Below are positions 58,870 to 64,000 of a stretch of 64,000 bases of DNA, piece after piece; positions within the stretch are counted from its first letter, which is position 1; each line of letters starts with the position of its first letter. The translations under genes and the position numbers were made by a program. Below the pieces are notes generated by a model. The model was not told where the DNA came from and searched no databases. It saw only the letters and a program-made list of their open reading frames with translations. Source of the DNA: Artemisia argyi (Eukaryota; Streptophyta; Magnoliopsida; Asterales; Asteraceae). The DNA lies in contig CM060709.1 of assembly GCA_030686995.1 (NCBI GenBank), forward strand, positions 11,616,872-11,680,871. The letters are read 5' to 3'.

Positions 58870-61800
58870 ATGAAGGAGGTTGGAGTAAAAATGGAAGTGG
58901 GTTATGATGGGGTGGCTGTGATCACCATTTCTAACCCACCTGTTAATGCCTTTGCTATCTCAAGTAATAACATTTTTTTTTTTTTTTTTTAATTTTTTTT
59001 TATGGGTTTGATTGGTTTCTGGCTTATGTTCCATAAGCTCATTTTTTGTGGCTTATTTTGAAACTTTTTGGCTTATATAAGCTTATTATAGCATAAGAAA
59101 CTTATATAAGCCGAAAAGATTCAAAATAAGCCACAAAAAGTGAGCTTATGAAACATAAGCCCAAAATCAAATAAGCCATAAGCTGGCTATATAAGCCGAA
59201 ACAAACACCCCCTTAATTAAAGATTCTGATTATTTATGTAAATTGTGAGTTTGTTTTTTGGACATGATAAGCTTATATAAGCCGAAAGTCTCAAAATCAA
59301 AATGACCTTATGAAATATAAGCCGTAAACCCGCTATATAAGCTTAGAAAAACACCCCCTTAAAAAGAATTGTTTTTCTAGTTCTTGGTAGTTTTCTGTGG
59401 ATGACTATGGTTTTCGACCTTTTGCCCACATAGACGCAAACCGTGTAAGGCCCTTTCCTTTTTGGGAAAGTTGGCGTGGCCACATCATGGTTGTTTGCAC
59501 CAAATAAGAATTGAATTTGAGACGGCCCACATTTTAGTGATGAAACTCACAAGCCTTTTACCACTAGGCCACGCCCAAGAGGTTAAGTAAAAGACTAACT
59601 GAACTTGACTTGGAGTTTATGTTTTTCAAATTCAGAGGTAAAGTTTTGTCGTTTCTAGGGGGTGTTTAGAGTGTTCATTAGAGCTGATATGACATGTAGT
59701 GTCTGGATAAAAGCAACTTTATTATGGTTAATTATAGAAGAGCCAAATCCGAACACTGTCTCCTGCATTGTGTAGTATCACAGTGCTTAGCTTAAGCTGT
59801 TAGAATAAGCTATTCGAAACATATTCTAATTCAGATTAAGCTAATTTTATCAGAAAACAAAGTTGGTTACAAAAGATCCTAAAAGTGTTGTGCCGTGCCA
59901 AACATACCGTAATTGTCTGTTTTCTTTATGGCTTTCTTTCTGTGTTTAGTTATTGCTGGATTAAAGAAGAAAATTGGAGAAGCTATGAGCAGAGATGATG
60001 TGAAAGCAATCGTTTTGATCGGTAATTCGTTGGTTATGCAATTGTTTCTATTAAATTCCATTGCTTTTTTGACGCTATTGTTTTTTTAGCTTGCTGAGTT
60101 CGATTTTCTTAATTTTATATAGGCAAAAATGGGAAGTTTTCCGGTGGATTTGATATCAATGTGTTCCAAAAGGTTCAGCAAACCGGAAAGTTATCTCTTC
60201 TACCTGATTTATCCATTGACCTTGTGGTGAACAGAATTGAAGGTGTTGTCAAGTTATTCATAAATGTTACCAACGACTTAATAAGATGTAAATTTGACTA
60301 AGTATGTTCTTTCGCAATTTTAGATGCAAAGAAGCCTATAGTTGTTGCGATAGAAGGACTTGCACTTGGTGCTGGATTAGAAGTTTCAATGGTTTGTAAA
60401 TTTTGGGCTAAAGAAATTATTATTTTGTTTTTCGCTATTGTGAAAGCGTTTTTATTTAGTTGTTTTAAACAGGGATGCCATGCACGTATTGCAGTTCCGA
60501 AGGCACAACTTGGCTTGCCTGAGCTGTCTCTCGGAATTATTCCTGGCGCCGGAGGTACAAGATTTGGTGATTTGTATACTTGTACACTTTTGGATTTAAG
60601 TTTAATGAATATGGTACTTGATAAAATGGCTAAATTACTTTTAAGGTACCCAACGACTTCCTAGGCTCGTGGGATTGCAGAAGGCAATTGATATGATGTT
60701 GGTGAGTTCCTCTCTACTGCAATAAGTTTAAACATTACAAAACCTGTATCTTGGTCATTTTGGTTTTGTATTTTAATTATCTTATTCGCGTGGTTTAGTT
60801 CTGACAAACCAGTCTTTCTGATCTATGTTCCTTAAGGTGGCAGATTGGGCGGGTTGGGTGCTGGGTCACAGCAGGGAAACTTTTGTACAAGTCAAAACAG
60901 GTTGGACTATGTTGACCTGAAAAAAAAGGTGTTGGATAGTTGTTTATTTAAAAGGATTACAAAAACGAAACTCTTACAAATTTAGTATAATTTATTATTA
61001 TATAGTGGTTTAGGAGGTTGTAAGCATTTGAACACACTTGAGACAAAAATTGGACCTACTCGAACCTATTCATTTTGTTCAAGTTCTTTATTCTTAGATT
61101 TAGTCCATTTGACCCGGTTGATATATTGTAGTATAAAGCCAAAGTGACCAATTTTTTTGTGAGTAGGTCAAAATTGTCATCTTGTATACAACACTGTAAG
61201 AGTCATGTCTTAATTGTCACCTCATGTAAACCTCTTAACTGATAAATGTTTTGGCCTACAAAAGAAACATATTTGGAGATAGACGATAGCTGATTTATGG
61301 TAAATATTTGACTGAAGTGTTTCTTTCTGTAGACATCTAAACCTATACTCTCTGAAGAAGGGAAAAAGCTAGGTCTCATTGATGCTATTGTCCCTCCTCA
61401 AGAGTTACTAAAAGTGTCAAGGCAGTGGGCATTAGATATTGCCGAAAAGCGTAGACCGTGGGTCCGGTCCCTTCATAGCATCGACAAGATTGGCTCCCTA
61501 TCAGAAGCACATGAGATAATTAAGGTTGCGAGACAGAAAGCCAAGCTGACCACACCTAATATGCCACAACACGTAGCATGCCTTGATGTAATTGAGGAAG
61601 GTATTTTGCAAGGAGGATACCCTGGTGTTTTGAAGGTATGTTTGTTGACTTGTTCGGATTCCTTCTGGCCTAAAATAATTCGATAAGGCTATTACATTAA
61701 TAAATGCAGCATTTCCTGTCAAATACAGGTATACTTGACCCATTTGGATAAACATTAACTAGATGAACCTATAATAAGCAAATGGGTCAAACATTCTTAT

Positions 61801-63850
61801 ATTATGCAACCTAAACTTATACATATTATTGTTCCTCAGGAGGGCAAAGTTTTTAACGAGCTTGTAGTTTCAGACACATCAAAAGGTCTATGTCATGTGT
61901 TCTTCTCACAACGTGCAACTTCAAAGGTATAACAAACTCAACAGTTTAGCTTATTTTTGCTTTCTGAACATTCTACATGTTTAGCTTATTTTTCATCACT
62001 GGCAGGTGCCTAATGTTACTGATATCGGACTCAAGCCAAGGGCCGTTAAGAAAGTTGCTGTGATTGGTGGAGGTTTAATGGGTTCCGGAATAGCTACAGC
62101 CCTTATCATCAGTAACATATTTGTTGTTCTTAAGGAAGTCAACTCTGAGTATCTTCTAAAAGGGATAAAAACAGTAGAAGGTAGGATCTGCATTTTGACA
62201 AATCTAGTTTATACTAGAGATGATACTTAAAGGTAGTATTTACTTGTAGCAAATATCCGAGGTATGGTTGCAAGGAAAAAGCTGGCACAGTCCCGAGCTG
62301 AAAAAGCGTTGACGATGATTAAAGGAGTATTAGACTACTCAGAATTCAAGGATGTGGATATGGTCATTGAGGTATCTTCATTAATTGATTATTCATTGTT
62401 CATTTTGAATTTCCATGTAACCTGTAACATCGGTGCACGTAGTTGTTTGATTAGCTACTTTTTATAACAGGCAGTTATTGAGAACGTTCACTTAAAGCAA
62501 ACAATATTCAGTGAGATTGAGAAGGTGTGTCCGCCTCATTGCATATTGGCAACGAACACATCTACCATTGACCTGAATTTGGTGGGTGAAAAACTAAGGT
62601 CTCAAGACCGAGTAGTGGGCGCTCATTTTTTCAGGTTTGGTGATACAGCCCACATCTTTAGAAAGCTCTTTATTGGGAATACACTTTAGCGACTTTCAGT
62701 CTGTTTAACCTATTTCGATTTTAGGTATAATGTTATATTATATGACCTAAATATATATTTTTGAAATGTCAACAGTCCTGCTCATTTGATGCCTCTGTTG
62801 GAGATTGTTCGAACAGAAAAGACTTCTGCACAAGCGATTCTTGATCTAATGACAGTTGGAAAAATAATAAAAAAGGTTCCCGTTGTTGTGGGAAATTGTA
62901 CGGGATTTGCTGTTAATCGTACCTTCTTTCCATACAAACAAAGTGCACACATCTTGCTTCATTTAGGTGTGGACTTGTTTAGAATTGACAGATTGATTAG
63001 CAGCTTCGGCCTCCCAATGGGCCCTTTCCAGTAAGTTTCTGCACCAAAATTTTTTAATTGGTTTAGAAGTCTGGATGTGCGTTTTGAATGTGTTATGCGA
63101 GGTCGAATAATCCTAATCGAATGAGTTTTATCATCAACTTGTGATTGTAGGCTTGAAGACTTGACGGGATATGGTGTCGCAGTTGCAGTTGGTAAAGAAT
63201 TTTCTACGGCTTTTCCTGACCGCACATTCAACTCCCCTGTAGTTGACCTTCTCATTAAAGATGGACGAAATGGTAACCTTCCTATTATATGTGCTCAAGT
63301 TTCATATTTTGTTATCTTCCAAGAACGAGTCTTATGTCAACGTAACACTTGTGTTTCAGGTAAAAACAATGGAAAAGGTTATTACATTTATGAAAAAGGC
63401 AGCAAGCCAAAACCTGACCCTTCGGTGCTACCAATTATAGAGGAGTCAAGAAAGATAGCCAATCTTATGCCACACGGGAAGGTAACTTTTAAATGTGATA
63501 AAAAGCTATTCGATTTATGATTATATACTAAAACTTTTAATAGTTTTTATAAAGTTAGGATTACAGGTTACTGAATGACCCAAATGGGACACAATGCCAA
63601 TATTTATTTACTTCCGAGATTGCTAAGAAACACAAAAAAAAAAATCATCTGTGTTTATTAGACTCTGAAAGTAGTGTGTTTGCTTGAATTTTTTGTGGCA
63701 GCCGATATCCGTGACTGACCAAGAAATAGTAGAGATGGTACTATTTGCGGTAGTAAATGAGGCATGTCGTGTTTTAGAGGAAGGAATTGTTGTTCGAGCA
63801 TCGGACCTTGACACTGCATCCGTTCTTGGGATGAGTTTTCCTTCGTACCG
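58870..63850 (+). CDS. AIM1: Peroxisomal multifunctional beta-oxidation protein, AIM1-like (3' end outside window)
   Basis: Fatty-acid beta-oxidation enzyme with 2-trans-enoyl-CoA hydratase and L-3-hydroxyacyl-CoA dehydrogenase domains. In plants AIM1-type enzymes act in peroxisomes, also in jasmonate and benzoate/salicylate routes. Exons: 58870-58963, 59950-60021, 60123-60242, 60324-60391, 60473-60554, 60646-60701, 61333-61635, 61840-61926, 62006-62180, 62250-62371, 62471-62634, 62776-63030, 63151-63272, 63360-63481, 63702-63850. Every junction is GT-AG with matching phase, giving 663 codons so far of about 720 expected. Hydratase Glu115 (GAGLE) and Glu135 (LPELSLG) are present; NAD motif GGGLMG at 315-320; dehydrogenase His445 (GAHFF) and Glu457. 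The start [20 protein letters not shown] fits AIM1 better than MFP2. The last exon(s) with the expected PTS1 are not seen. No lesion found. Confidence 0.93.
59005..59365. mobile_element. MITE-like foldback sequences in AIM1 intron 1
   Basis: Mutually inverted 'gcttat', 'ataagcc' and 'cacaaaaa' motifs form a long hairpin at about 59020-59215, ending in ACACCCCC. A shorter related piece lies at 59265-59360, also ending ACACCCCC. Borders and target duplications not resolved. Confidence 0.5.
59396..59575 (-). mobile_element. SINE in AIM1 intron 1
   Basis: Same family as 11256-11472: 'ggttttcgaccttttg', the GGCGTGGCCAC block, 'aattgaatttgagac' (box B region) and 'ccactaggccacgccc' (A box in complement). 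It is about 5 kb from the intact ABIL genes' copies in no sense; it is an independent insertion here. The A tail is short or lost. Confidence 0.55.
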
Positions 63851-64000
63851 GTACATTCATATTAGCGCCTAACTTTTTCATTCACCCGATGTTTAAAATC
63901 TATCACTAGCAATTGCCAAAATCATTCAGAATTAGCAAAACTGTGTCATTTTGCATTTTGTTCAAAATAATAAAAGGCTATGTAATTTGATTAAAAGAGT
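63851..64000 (+). other. Start of the next AIM1 intron
   Basis: Begins with the GTACAT donor after the last visible exon. The acceptor is beyond the window. Confidence 0.7.

Overview
This is a plant nuclear window: AT-rich, with spliced genes in plant-style introns, Ty1/copia elements primed by initiator tRNA-Met, and many small MITEs. A daisy-family eudicot is my guess from the repeat content, but nothing here proves the species. All coordinates were counted by hand and may be off by a base or two at junctions.

Host genes are few. (1) A tandem array of four copies of an Abl-interactor-like (ABIL, SCAR/WAVE complex) gene lies on the minus strand. Two are broken 3' halves (about 1.28-6.35 kb and 8.37-9.60 kb). 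Two have complete six-exon reading frames (24.2-32.5 kb, with a copia element in intron 2, and 33.8-36.1 kb). (2) Three copies of a tRNA-Leu(AAG) gene sit in repeated modules at 6.9, 10.2 and 14.5 kb. (3) The C-terminal end of a LEA_2/NDR1-HIN1-like gene at 47.3 kb is cut off by a copia insertion. (4) Fifteen exons of a peroxisomal beta-oxidation multifunctional protein gene, AIM1-like, run from 58.87 kb past the last exon in the window; the 3' end is outside.

Most of the rest is mobile DNA. 2.4-6.1 kb: decayed copia, minus strand, RT/RNase H deleted. 14.9-15.8 kb: LINE-like ORF1 fragment. 16.2-23.9 kb: very young 7.6-kb LTR element with no coding capacity. 25.3-31.4 kb: young copia with a few lesions. 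47.5-54.1 kb: copia with an intact 1320-codon polyprotein but a truncated 5' LTR. 54.1-55.1 kb: hAT-like segment holding a SINE with a 5S-rRNA-like core. 57.3-58.6 kb: Mutator-like foldback element ending about 250 bp before the AIM1 start codon. Several MITEs have clean target-site duplications. Because the ABIL units are paralogous, each acts as an empty-site control for insertions in the others.

38.9-47.15 kb is a patchwork of exon-like fragments from unrelated genes (COG8, LFG/BI-1-like, ClpR, FtsH-like), together with an array of a 14-bp palindrome and inverted Mutator-like ends. Gene-fragment capture by a Helitron or Pack-MULE is the likeliest explanation. The most unusual items are the coding-free but freshly inserted LTR element, the tRNA/5S-chimeric SINE, the palindrome array, and the ABIL/tRNA-Leu duplication.
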